64,000 nt of DNA from G965215055 sp965242685 (GCA_965242685.1 OZ251487.1:434001-498000), one strand, 5' to 3'; positions 9,301 to 16,904 are shown, numbered from the stretch's first letter. Translations and numbers: made by a program. Notes: generated from the letters alone by a model not told the origin.

Positions 9301-9804
9301 TTGGCTAGGCTCTTTCCGATATTCTTTTTCATACAGGTGTTCGTATATCTTTCCCGCGATTTCTTCGGCCTCTTTGTCACCGATTTCGGCAGGTTTCTTG
9401 TCACCGACGAAGCGTCCATACCAACGGCCTTTTGGAGCTGGAGAATTCTTACAGTTTTCTTTCGGGTAAGGATGAATCTTTGACCACCACAACTTCCTGA
9501 GTTTTTCAAGCTCGTCGAAATTGTCCGCATTCTTTACCTTTAACAGACCGTTCTTTATCAAATAGCACCAGACGGCGTTACCGAGTGTCTCGCGCAGCTT
9601 GCGCTGTTCGGCGGAAGGTTTGCCGTTCCCACGGGGCTTGGCTGCGATCTTGTCAATGATGGATATCCATTGCTTAATGACGAGTTCAGGGTGTTCTTTT
9701 GCAAATTCTGCAACGTCCTTTGCATCCTTGTGGCCGGGATTTGGGCGGATTTTCCGTTTTCCTGTTGGGGTCTCGCTTCGACCGTATGGCTTGATAATCA
9801 ACAT
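6313..9804 (-). CDS. cas13a: CRISPR-associated RNA-guided RNase Cas13a (C2c2)
   Basis: 1163 aa type VI-A effector that uses a crRNA to bind and cleave RNA. Two HEPN catalytic motifs of the form R-X4-H are visible: R452-H457 (ELRHAAFHFK) and R1019-H1024 (SIRNKLMHFNML). The region after HEPN2 (RKLMAYDRKLKNAVTRSI) is nearly the same as the corresponding segment of Leptotrichia Cas13a. The N-terminus (LVIKQWISIIDKI) and the stretch KTIEKHRHF...HVRLHRLLMRVLGRLTDYAG match my memory of Rhodobacter capsulatus Cas13a, so that branch is probably nearest. It ends with a Lys/Arg-rich tail from about residue 1120. No ribosome-binding site precedes the ATG; a promoter sits so close that the message may be leaderless. 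cas1 and cas2 are absent. The array follows directly downstream. The call rests on motifs and recalled sequences, not on a search. Confidence 0.95.
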   Translation of the reverse strand: MLIIKPYGRSETPTGKRKIRPNPGHKDAKDVAEFAKEHPELVIKQWISIIDKIAAKPRGNGKPSAEQRKLRETLGNAVWCYLIKNGLLKVKNADNFDELEKLRKLWWSKIHPYPKENCKNSPAPKGRWYGRFVGDKKPAEIGDKEAEEIAGKIYEHLYEKEYRKEPSQPNKSKGLIAARAESITKNVMALPTGFSGGEYDWSDQDEKAYKEAGDVAGQIYRAAEGKKGKFSVRDVAPILYGQYGELFKGDDGEVLAVTEARDLYPRLFALHAAIKDTYTRILKKHNKKNVARILPQDMNKLFQLVKNKVRNRDLNGLVRLGRIIHYEAGKNGHAIDHWPESEAITNSHYRTSEGQAEIKRNEAFVRVWRYTIALGARTLKDWADPNNRIKEDILLNIKNDGVTDGNFCESAYLKKLPKLPLLFGKRNDYFKGDEDFKNQVLKLALNGWAELRHAAFHFKGRDRFIEALTNNLNNFPATIDATHKLLKHDFTKRNEQLIKDLKAAQVEKYYDQSKIDALIKAIVNAETSLSPLPRFNRVLARAENAWSKKPYLLHLPPPGKRDKLEDQPDKLCRYVTAKAIYERAFPAWLEKQTKQALNQWIKRAVKRATEDAKKLNKDELAVAKATDQVHLEEGQGIADFIDQLAARTASELRVQRGYDSDADKARQQAKYLDDLRCDVVAQAFKAYLKENQLNWVTDELKNECGSLDKALKKVPPDETKAIDWQAVLYFLIHLVPVDAIAQLRHQLSKWSILVRKSSIKDEKDEVVKPLAQLFSLYLDMHDAKFEGNETINIYDSELKDLFKSEELFRRACPESDTNTKKQLVPWRGLRELWRFGDLKPLMPIFRKHPITAENVNKLKLDESDESENKIAEQQKKREKLHDEWVKKRFSKEKEKDYRQTLKTIEKHRHFAAHVRLNNHVRLHRLLMRVLGRLTDYAGLWERDLYFVMLALISLSGKRPDDVFNSNGRKNLKDGQIVEAINTLRKSQKGDAKKIFEQLKQVFGKHFLDDRCEDYPRSIRNKLMHFNMLQSNKPDLNLTEAVNDTRKLMAYDRKLKNAVTRSIKEMLAREGLVLEWEMKGHRLTGATVKTRQATHLGNKVKEDLHGEKYIEMVADLFGGEAQLPDKTPGRKNQNRGKAEGTQKRKYQNRRKSHIHKHNPSQRKR

Positions 9805-9810
9805 ATGGTA

Positions 9811-9839
9811 ATTATATACTAACTACGCTACAATATAAA
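9811..9839 (-). promoter_or_regulatory. Candidate sigma70 promoter of cas13a
   Basis: On the minus strand a perfect TATAAT (9816-9811) lies 17 bases after TTTATA (9839-9834), a 4/6 match to the -35 consensus. Six bases separate the -10 box from the cas13a ATG at 9804, so initiation seven bases downstream would fall on the A of the start codon. This agrees with the lack of a Shine-Dalgarno sequence. Confidence 0.45.
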
Positions 9840-9938
9840 AGCGTAATTTGCCGAGTAGACGGGTAGTGGAGAGATACCTGGACGGCAGTCATTTGAAACT
9901 GACAGGTAAAAAATAATTATACGGGGGCACGTAACCCA

Positions 9939-10502
9939 ATGCGACAAGGTTTGTATCGAAGCATCGTGGTTGATCCGCCTTGGGATCAAGGCAAAACGGG
10001 GATTCGTTCCGCTCGTCCCAATCAGGGCGTTGATCTGGATTACCCTACGCTGACGCAAAACGAGATTTTAGAGATTGTTCGGCTGGATGAATGGGCTGCC
10101 GAGAATGCGTTTCTTTGGCTGTGGGCGACAAACAGCAGATCGCGCTCAAGCAAGAAGCCTATCCTTCAGCAGGCGTTTGAATTGATGGATGCTTGGGGGT
10201 TTCGATACTACACCATGCTTACATGGGATAAAAAAACCGGGCCTTGCCCATTCGGCCCTTATCAGATAACGACCGAACATTGTTTATTTGGCTATCGGGG
10301 GCAATGCAGGTTTGACAAACAATCTCTTGGCAAGATGAAAACCTGCTTTCATGCCCCCGTCACTCGGCACAGTGAAAAACCCGCGCTGTTTTACGATAAC
10401 GTCCGTAAATACTTTCCCTCCCCCAAGATTGACGTTTTTTCAAGAAGAACACATAGCGGCTTTGAAGGTTGGGGTTGGGAAGCCGAACAGGACGTTGCAT
10501 AG
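9939..10502 (+). CDS. MT-A70 family adenine N6-methyltransferase
   Basis: 187 aa. The catalytic DPPW motif is near the N-terminus (YRSIVVDPPWDQG, residues about 8-20). It is followed by the family segments NAFLWLWATNS, LMDAWGFRYYTMLTWDKKTG, TEHCLFGYRGQ and HSEKPALFYDNVRKYFPSPKIDVFSRRTHSGFEGWG. Phage- and island-borne members usually methylate adenine in DNA to N6-methyladenine. The gene is divergent from cas13a with 134 bases between them, and no restriction partner is adjacent. Its stop codon overlaps the GTG of a truncated methyltransferase gene (TAGTG at 10500-10504), the spacing of an operon. A candidate promoter is TTGAAA 9893-9898 and TTATAC 9917-9922, which is weak. Confidence 0.9.
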   Translation: MRQGLYRSIVVDPPWDQGKTGIRSARPNQGVDLDYPTLTQNEILEIVRLDEWAAENAFLWLWATNSRSRSSKKPILQQAFELMDAWGFRYYTMLTWDKKTGPCPFGPYQITTEHCLFGYRGQCRFDKQSLGKMKTCFHAPVTRHSEKPALFYDNVRKYFPSPKIDVFSRRTHSGFEGWGWEAEQDVA

Positions 10503-10630
10503 TGCCGACAAAAGCCAATCAGTTATCTGGAGCAGACTGGCTGAAAAACTCGTTCAGTATATGGAGAGGTATACCTAAAGACCCAATCGGTAGAAAGCGT
10601 CATCCCGTCAAGTGCCTGAACCGCCGTTAG
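10502..10630 (+). pseudogene. Truncated N-terminus of a DNA methyltransferase
   Basis: A 42-codon frame starts at a GTG overlapping the MT-A70 stop. It reads MPTKANQLSGADWLKNSFSIWRGIPKDPIGRKRHPVKCLNRR. The phrase LSGADWLKNSFSIWRGI followed by RHP strongly resembles the N-terminus of N4/N6 site-specific DNA methyltransferases, which continue for several hundred residues (usually HPA-x-FP next). Here the frame stops at once and no catalytic DPPY or FxGxG segment follows before the convergent gene ends at 10721. I read it as the stub of a second methyltransferase deleted at the right edge of the island. Confidence 0.5.
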
Positions 10631-10720
10631 CCCCAAGCCACGAGGCATTGAATTGGCATATTGAAAATATCATGGGACGTTAGCGCTCGTTCAGCCCGAA
10701 ACCAGCAGAAAAACCGGCGT

Positions 10721-11950
10721 TCAACCGAAAAACCAATACCCGATCAGGATGGCCGCGATGACGCCGACCAGATCGGCGAACAGTCCGCAGCCGATGGCGT
10801 GACGCACGCGGCGTATCCCCACGCTGCCAAAGTAGATGGCCAACACGTAAAACGTAGTTTCGGTGCTGCCTTGTACGATGGCCGCGACGTTGGCGGCGAA
10901 CGAGTCTACGCCGTGGGTGCTCATGGTCTCCAGCATCATCGCGCGTGCCCCGCTACCGGAAAACGGGCGCATCAAGGCGGTGGGCAAGGCGGCGACAAAC
11001 TCGGTATCGAGACCGAACGCCGCGACTACCTTTGCAATGACCGTAAGCACCTGATCGAGTACCAGACTGGCGCGCAATACGCCTATCGCCACCAACATGG
11101 CGACCAGATAGGGGATGATCTTCACGGCGACTTCAAAGCCCTGTTTGGCGCCTTCGATAAAGGCCTCGTAGACGTTGACCTTGCGCGCGAAGCCCAGCGT
11201 CAGGAAGGCCACGATCACCAGCAGCAATAGCAGACTGCCCAGCAGACTGGAGCGCTCGGTCAGGGCGTCCGCCTCGCCGGTCAGCAGGAAAACCAGCAAC
11301 AGCCCCATCAACGACATGAGCCCCAGCAGATAGACGAGCATTGTCTTGTTGAACAGCTTCAGCCCCTGAAGGTAGGCCGTCAGCAGCAGACCGGCAAGCG
11401 TCGAGGCGGAGGTGGCCAACAGGATCGGTATAAACACCGCCGCCGGGTCACTAGAGCCTTGCTGCGCGCGAAACAGAAAGATGGTGACCGGCAACAGGGT
11501 TACCGACGATGTATTCAGCACCAGAAACAGGATTTGTGCGTTGCTGGCGGTATCCTTTTGCGGATTGAGGTCTTGCAGATCCTGCATCGCCTTCAGCCCC
11601 AACGGAGTGGCGGCGTTGTCCAGGCCAAGCATGTTGGCCGCCATGTTCATGGTGACCGAACCGATGGCCGGATGATTGGCGGGTACTTCCGGCATCAGTT
11701 GTTTGAACAACGGGCGGAATATCTTGGTAAGTAACTCGATAAAACCGGCGCGTTCGGCGATGGCAAAAAATCCCAGCCACAGACACAGCACGCCGATCAG
11801 TCCAAGTGCGATTTCAACGCTCAGCGCCGCCATGTCGAACGTCGCCTGAACGACCTGTGCAAACAGCGCGTTGTTGTCGTGCACCAGGGCGTGATACACG
11901 CAGCTGAGGAATGCGGCAATAAAAAAGCCGAACCACAAGTAATTAAGCAT
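10721..11950 (-). CDS. SpmA-SpmB type nucleoside-recognition (Gate) membrane protein
   Basis: 409 aa polytopic membrane protein with about ten hydrophobic helices. The N-terminal half carries SpmA-like features (IGSVTMNMAANMLGLDNAATPLGLKAMQDLQDLNP). The C-terminal half carries SpmB-like features (AFIEGAKQGFEVAVKIIPYLVAMLVAIGVLRASL, RPFSGSGARAM, IVQGSTETTFYVLAIYFGSVGI). In Bacillus these are separate spore maturation genes; in many proteobacteria they are fused, as here, and are annotated as nucleoside-recognition or Gate domain proteins. Substrate and role in non-sporulating bacteria are unclear. The gene is convergent with the methyltransferase remnant and divergent from the substrate-binding protein gene. 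Confidence 0.87.
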   Translation of the reverse strand: MLNYLWFGFFIAAFLSCVYHALVHDNNALFAQVVQATFDMAALSVEIALGLIGVLCLWLGFFAIAERAGFIELLTKIFRPLFKQLMPEVPANHPAIGSVTMNMAANMLGLDNAATPLGLKAMQDLQDLNPQKDTASNAQILFLVLNTSSVTLLPVTIFLFRAQQGSSDPAAVFIPILLATSASTLAGLLLTAYLQGLKLFNKTMLVYLLGLMSLMGLLLVFLLTGEADALTERSSLLGSLLLLLVIVAFLTLGFARKVNVYEAFIEGAKQGFEVAVKIIPYLVAMLVAIGVLRASLVLDQVLTVIAKVVAAFGLDTEFVAALPTALMRPFSGSGARAMMLETMSTHGVDSFAANVAAIVQGSTETTFYVLAIYFGSVGIRRVRHAIGCGLFADLVGVIAAILIGYWFFG

Positions 11951-12061
11951 GACGGTTACGCTTCAATCTGACTGATGAAATATCGGCAATTTCAAGGGGT
12001 AAGATGGTATAGTATACGTATAGTGCATTAAAAAGGTGAGGCTTCCTTAACAATCGTGAAA

Positions 12062-12103
12062 TAGAGGGTTTAGCAATGAAAGTAGAGGGTTTGGCAATGA
12101 GAT
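12062..12103 (+). repeat. 21-bp tandem duplication carrying SD and start codon
   Basis: Two copies of a 21-base unit lie head to tail (12062-12082 and 12083-12103), beginning TAGAGGGTTTAGCAATGAAA and TAGAGGGTTTGGCAATGAGA. Each contains a GAGGG ribosome-binding site and an in-frame ATG (12076 and 12097), so the gene has two equivalent initiation sites seven codons apart. Confidence 0.85.
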
Positions 12104-13092
12104 TCCGCACTGCCGTGACGGTTGCGGCTTTAGTATTGTTTGGTGCAGCGAATGACTTGCACGCCGACGATGTCCAAATTGGCCTTCAGTCCATATACGT
12201 ACCGTGGATCGTACAATTGGAAAATATCAAGGAACACGGTTTTGCCGGCAAGAATGTCGACTTCGTGAAAATCACCTCACCCGAAGAAGTGCTGGACGGT
12301 CTCGACTCGGGTGCCGTGGATATCGTGCTTGGGGGTAACGCGCTGGTCGCAGAGGGCTATAGCCGGGATATTGATCTGCAAGTTGTCTACATCTACGACA
12401 ATATCAACGATGCGGAAGCGCTGGTAGTGGATGATTCGATTACCGCACCCCAGGATCTAGTCGGCAAAACCATCGCAGTGCCCTTCAGTTCCACCACGCA
12501 CTACCATCTGTTGTTTGCCTTGGAGCAGTTTAGAATCCCTACGGACGCTCTCACGATACTTAACCTGACACCACCGGAGATCGTCTCGGCTTGGGAACGT
12601 GGCGATATCAACGGCGCGTTCATCTGGGACCCGACACTTGGGCGCATGAAGGAAACCGGGCACGTATTGTTGACTTCCAGAGATCTGACCAACTGGGGCA
12701 GGCCTACTTTCGACTCGATGATCGCATCGCGCACGTTTGCTGCGGAAAATTCCGATTTCGTTTGCCGGTGGGTCAAGATGTCGGCGGCGGCCGATGCCGA
12801 CTATCGCATGAATCCGGCTACCTACGATCCGGGGACTGACAAGGCGATGGCAATTGCAAAGGGCAGCTCCGGTGATCCGGATCGCGTAGGCGAAGTGCTT
12901 GCACTGTACGAATATCCGACGTTGGAAGAGCAGGTATCCGCCACTTGGCTTGACGGTGGCGTACAGAGCGCATTACAGGCAACCGCCGAGTTCCTGATGG
13001 CACAAGGCATACTTGACCGCCTGCCCGCCAGCTTTGCTGATGCCGCAACGCCGAAGTTTGCCCGAATGGTGCTTGACGGCGACTGCCGCTAA
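12097..13092 (+). CDS. ABC transporter substrate-binding protein, TauA/SsuA-like
   Basis: 331 aa periplasmic binding protein. Start 12097 gives a standard signal peptide (MRFRTAVTVAALVLFGAANDLHADD). The alternative ATG at 12076 adds seven residues and comes from the tandem duplication. The mature part has the taurine/nitrate/sulfonate-binding fold pattern: VQIGLQSIYVPWIVQLEN, EEVLDGLDSGAVDIVLGGNALVAEGYS, VDDSITAPQDLVGKTIAVPFSSTTHYHLLFAL, ERGDINGAFIWDPTLGRM. It resembles taurine-binding TauA most, but no permease or ATPase gene is adjacent, so it is an orphan here. Ligand unproven. Confidence 0.82.
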   Translation: MRFRTAVTVAALVLFGAANDLHADDVQIGLQSIYVPWIVQLENIKEHGFAGKNVDFVKITSPEEVLDGLDSGAVDIVLGGNALVAEGYSRDIDLQVVYIYDNINDAEALVVDDSITAPQDLVGKTIAVPFSSTTHYHLLFALEQFRIPTDALTILNLTPPEIVSAWERGDINGAFIWDPTLGRMKETGHVLLTSRDLTNWGRPTFDSMIASRTFAAENSDFVCRWVKMSAAADADYRMNPATYDPGTDKAMAIAKGSSGDPDRVGEVLALYEYPTLEEQVSATWLDGGVQSALQATAEFLMAQGILDRLPASFADAATPKFARMVLDGDCR

Positions 13093-13137
13093 CGCCACTT
13101 CAGCTAGACCCGCATCAAGCCACAAAGATTCACTCAA

Positions 13138-13166
13138 TAAAAAACGCTGGCATTAGTGGCCAGCGT
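13138..13166 (-). terminator. Intrinsic terminator pointing left
   Basis: ACGCTGGC (13144-13151) and GCCAGCGT (13159-13166) form an eight-base-pair stem with a seven-base loop. On the minus strand the hairpin is followed by a T-run (complement of the A-run at 13138-13144). It would therefore stop transcription moving leftward. No minus-strand gene lies to its right until 21.5 kb, so it may block antisense transcription into the substrate-binding protein gene. Confidence 0.6.
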
Positions 13167-13250
13167 CGGGCCGGGGCACGAAAGCCACCGGTGGGGTGAG
13201 TAATATATTATATTAAACTGGCTGTAAGTCAAAGGAAACTTCACCTGGCA

Positions 13251-15488
13251 ATGGATCTAACCGACCGCGACAAGCAAGAGATTATCCGTCATCTTGAGGC
13301 GGACCAACCGTTGCCCGACCGGTATCGGTTTTTACTGTTTGACGACAAGCGGCAGGCGGAATTGGTATGGAACGGCAAGACCAACGAAGTATGTAACGTA
13401 GTATTGCCGTTTCAAACCATAGAACACGTCGACGAGCCGCGTGTCGAGAGTCCCGATGATCTCCCTTTAATGGACGACCTATTCGCCGTAGACGCACGCG
13501 GCCGACAGCTAAAGGGCTGGGAAAACAAGCTGATATGGGGCGACAACAGGCTGGTACTGTCCAGTCTCAAGGGCGGCGCCTTACGCGAGGAAATTGAAAA
13601 GCAGGGCGGCATCAAGCTCATCTACATCGACCCGCCGTTTGATGTCGGGGCGGACTTTTCCATGGACATTGAAATCGGCGGCGGAAACTTCACCAAGGCG
13701 CCGAGCGTATTGGAGGAGATCGTCTATCGGGATACCTGGGGGCAAGGTGCGGACTCGTTCATCGCCATGTTGTACGAGCGGTTGATCTTGATGCGCGACC
13801 TACTGGCCGAAGACGGGAGTATTTACGTCCACTGCGATTATAGGATGAACGGCTATATCCGCCTGGTGTTGGATGAAGTGTTTGGGAAGGGTGCGGGTGC
13901 TGGCTATGTAAATGAGATTGTTTGGCAGGGTGCGATTGGGGAGACATCATCTAAAAACAAAAAATTTATCAAGTCCCACGAAACCATTTATTTATACCGC
14001 AAAAGCGGAGTGCTGTGGAATGAGATATTTCAAACATATAGCGAGGCCAGCCAAAGTTTATATCGTTACTCCGATGACAAAGGGCGTTACCGAATCGGAC
14101 CGACAAATAAACCCGGTACGGGGGGCTATTTCTACGATTTAGGTTACGGGGAAATATGCCCGCAAAGGGGATATAGGATGCCGATTGAGACCGCTCTCGC
14201 TTGGATTGAAAGTGGTGAGTTGATTATTGAAAAAGGGAAAGTACCCGGACGTAAGTTGTATATGGGTGAGGGGGTCAGATGTCGTGACGTTTGGGTGGAT
14301 ATAAGAGCGACGCAAGGCAATGAATATTTGCGTTACCCCACCCAAAAACCCGAAGCCCTGTTGGAACGGATCATCAAGGCATCCAGCAACGAGGGTGATG
14401 TGGTGGCGGACTTCTTTTGCGGTTCGGGCACGTTGGCGGCGGTGGCGGAGAAGCTGGGGCGCAAATGGATCTGCGGAGACTTGGGCAAGTTTGCCGTACA
14501 CACGACCCGCAAGCGGATGATCGGCGTCCAGCGCCGGTTGAAGGCCGAGGGCAAGGACTATCGCGCCTTTGAAGTCCTGAATCTCGGCAAATATGAACGA
14601 CAGCACTACATCGGCGTCAATGCCGGCTTGCATGAAGCGGGGCGCGCGACCCAACAGACGGCGAAAGAACGTGCCTTTGTCGATCTAATTTTGCGCGCGT
14701 ACAAGGCCGAGCGGGTAGACAATTTCTCATGCTTTCACGGTAAGAAACAGGGCAGGCTGGTGACCGTGGGGCCGGTTAACCTCCCAATATCCCGTCAGTT
14801 TGTCGAGGAGATCGTTCAAGAATGTAAGAAAAAACACATCACAAAGGTAGACCTGTTGGGTTTCGAGTTTGAGATGGGCCTGTTTCCGCAGCGATTGAAC
14901 GAGGCAAAAGAACAGGGCATCGACCTTGTACCCAAATACATCCCCCGCGATGTATTCGACAAACGCGCCGTGGAGAGAGACCAGGTAAGGTTCCACGACG
15001 TGGCGTTTATCGAGATCAAAACCCACGTGAAGGACGGAACGGTAGCGGTGGAACTCACCGATTTCTCCGTCTACTACCATCAGGGTTCGGTAGAAAATGC
15101 CGAACAAACCCTGAGAAACAGAGGCAGTAAAGTGGTGGTGAAAGCGGGGCGGGTGGTGAAGGTATCCAAGGATCAACACGGCGCGATCACCCGTGAGGTG
15201 CTGACGAAAAAGTGGACGGATTGGGTAGACTACTGGTCGGTGGACTTCGACTACGAAAGCAAACGGGAAATCATCCGCGAACGGAACCAGGCGGGCGAAT
15301 GGGTAGAACGATGGACGGGCGACTACGTGTTTGAAAACGAGTGGCAAAGCTTCCGCACCCGCCAAGATCGGTCGCTGGAATGGACCACGCCCCCGCACAA
15401 ATGCCCGCCGGGAAACTACAAGATCGCCGTCAAGGTGGTTGACGTATTCGGTAACGACACCATGACGGTGGCGGAGGTAAAGGTGTGA
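13251..15488 (+). CDS. mod: Type III restriction-modification methyltransferase subunit (Mod-like)
   Basis: 745 aa DNA methyltransferase of the beta class, in which the catalytic motif precedes the AdoMet motif. DPPF (residues 127-130, IYIDPPFDVG) is motif IV. DFFCGSGT at about 387-394 is motif I. The long region between them is the likely target-recognition domain, and the C-terminal 200 residues extend beyond the catalytic core. It would methylate adenine or cytosine at the recognition site and supply specificity to Res, encoded at 16905. The 3' end overlaps the next gene by four bases, which suggests translational coupling. The central section (13900-14310) is more AT-rich than the rest, as often seen in variable recognition domains. 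Confidence 0.9.
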   Translation: MDLTDRDKQEIIRHLEADQPLPDRYRFLLFDDKRQAELVWNGKTNEVCNVVLPFQTIEHVDEPRVESPDDLPLMDDLFAVDARGRQLKGWENKLIWGDNRLVLSSLKGGALREEIEKQGGIKLIYIDPPFDVGADFSMDIEIGGGNFTKAPSVLEEIVYRDTWGQGADSFIAMLYERLILMRDLLAEDGSIYVHCDYRMNGYIRLVLDEVFGKGAGAGYVNEIVWQGAIGETSSKNKKFIKSHETIYLYRKSGVLWNEIFQTYSEASQSLYRYSDDKGRYRIGPTNKPGTGGYFYDLGYGEICPQRGYRMPIETALAWIESGELIIEKGKVPGRKLYMGEGVRCRDVWVDIRATQGNEYLRYPTQKPEALLERIIKASSNEGDVVADFFCGSGTLAAVAEKLGRKWICGDLGKFAVHTTRKRMIGVQRRLKAEGKDYRAFEVLNLGKYERQHYIGVNAGLHEAGRATQQTAKERAFVDLILRAYKAERVDNFSCFHGKKQGRLVTVGPVNLPISRQFVEEIVQECKKKHITKVDLLGFEFEMGLFPQRLNEAKEQGIDLVPKYIPRDVFDKRAVERDQVRFHDVAFIEIKTHVKDGTVAVELTDFSVYYHQGSVENAEQTLRNRGSKVVVKAGRVVKVSKDQHGAITREVLTKKWTDWVDYWSVDFDYESKREIIRERNQAGEWVERWTGDYVFENEWQSFRTRQDRSLEWTTPPHKCPPGNYKIAVKVVDVFGNDTMTVAEVKV

Positions 15489-16774
15489 AAACAAACACGA
15501 TACAACAGATTGAAGAACAGGTAAATCAAGTGACAGAAGCCTTGAAGGGCTTTGTTCTTCGTCGGCATGAAGAGGATCGCTATGGCAAGGAAGATGAGTA
15601 CACGGCTCAATCCTTGAAGGCTGATATAAAGGCAATCCTCACGGACATACGTGGCTTGGTAAAAGCGCATAACAAGTTCGTGAGGCTGTCGACTTTTGTA
15701 GAAAGAGATCTGATACGTGATTCTCTGCAAAATATGTCTAGTTCACTAAATTCAGAAAATTATTCTAATGCTGCCCATTATCTGGAAAAAATAAAGGATA
15801 TTATTCGCAGTTATAACGTAAGAGGTTCATCGGAATCTGAGGAAGTTCTTAAGGAGAGACTTGCTCAGATCAATAGTAAATATACGGACGCCGAAGAAAA
15901 TATCGATGAGATCAAAAGGGTCAAAGAAACAGCCGAGCAACAGGCGCAGCAGCTTCAATCCATAAAAGAACAGCTTGAGTTCATTGACGGCAGAATTTAC
16001 GAGTCACGAGAAAAAGCCGATCAAATCGAAAAGTTGCAGACTCAATCTCAGAGTAATAGCGATGATATACATAGTGTCTTTACATCCGCAAAAAGTCGCG
16101 AAGAAATTATCAACAGCTTTGTTCAACGGGTTGAAGAGAGACAAAAACAGTTAGATACGCAGGAACAATCCACCGCTGCGTATCAAGAGAAGCTGGAGTC
16201 GTTTCAGGAAGCGCATGAAGAAAAACTTGAAGCAGCAGAGAAGCTGATAGAAGAGGCGCGGGCGGCTCTTGAACTTACGACTGCGGCAGGGGTCAGTGCG
16301 GCATTCACTGCACGCTACAATGAGGAAAAGGAAAGGGACCAGGAGATGTTGGATCGTTGGTTGAGAGGAGCACTTTTATTTATGAGCATCGCTATAGGAA
16401 TGGGGATCTGGGTGGTATTGGGCAATAAGGATATCGGGCTTGGCCTGGCGATATCTCGCATAACCATTATACCGGTCGTACTTTCCGGTGCCTGGTTTTG
16501 TGCCGCACAATATGTGAGGTATCGGAACATACGAGAGGACTATGGCTATAAAGCCGTTTTGTCCAAGTCCATGATAGCTTTCATGGATCACTTGCCTGAA
16601 GATGTAAAAAGGGATTATCTGAATACGGTTCTGAAGGAAATCCACAAGAATCCTCTGCGTAAAAGATACGATGATTCAGATAGGAAAAATATTAGGACAC
16701 CAGACGATGCGCGGGTAGGCACTTCCGGGTCATCAGATGATTCAGATAGAAAAAATACTGGGGCATCAGATTAA
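15485..16774 (+). CDS. Coiled-coil protein with two C-terminal membrane segments
   Basis: 429 aa, family not recognised. Residues about 1-270 are charged and helical, with long heptad-like stretches (ENIDEIKRVKETAEQQAQQLQSIKEQLEF and VEERQKQLDTQEQSTAAYQEKLES), consistent with a coiled coil. Two hydrophobic helices follow (WLRGALLFMSIAIGMGIWVVLG and ITIIPVVLSGAWFCAAQYV), then a cytoplasmic-looking tail ending in two copies of DDSDRKN. It starts at a GTG overlapping the mod stop by four bases and lies between mod and res, so it is probably expressed with them. A membrane-anchored sensor or scaffold is possible; that is inference. Confidence 0.75.
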   Translation: MKTNTIQQIEEQVNQVTEALKGFVLRRHEEDRYGKEDEYTAQSLKADIKAILTDIRGLVKAHNKFVRLSTFVERDLIRDSLQNMSSSLNSENYSNAAHYLEKIKDIIRSYNVRGSSESEEVLKERLAQINSKYTDAEENIDEIKRVKETAEQQAQQLQSIKEQLEFIDGRIYESREKADQIEKLQTQSQSNSDDIHSVFTSAKSREEIINSFVQRVEERQKQLDTQEQSTAAYQEKLESFQEAHEEKLEAAEKLIEEARAALELTTAAGVSAAFTARYNEEKERDQEMLDRWLRGALLFMSIAIGMGIWVVLGNKDIGLGLAISRITIIPVVLSGAWFCAAQYVRYRNIREDYGYKAVLSKSMIAFMDHLPEDVKRDYLNTVLKEIHKNPLRKRYDDSDRKNIRTPDDARVGTSGSSDDSDRKNTGASD

Positions 16775-16904
16775 TCCCTTTCTACCCATCAGTACCAGGA
16801 CGTTGACTTATCGGCAGATAGAGGAAGTGGTAAAGAAACAAACCGATGATCCGATCATTTATGCAGGTATCCCGCCGGTCACCTTGCTAAAATAGTGTTT
16901 TCCG

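Noticed and set aside
16803..16895. 30-codon frame (TYRQIEEVVKKQTDDPIIYAGIPPVTLLK) between the coiled-coil gene and res
   Set aside because: It looks protein-like, but it is very short, begins at TTG and has no recognisable family. I could not support it as a gene.
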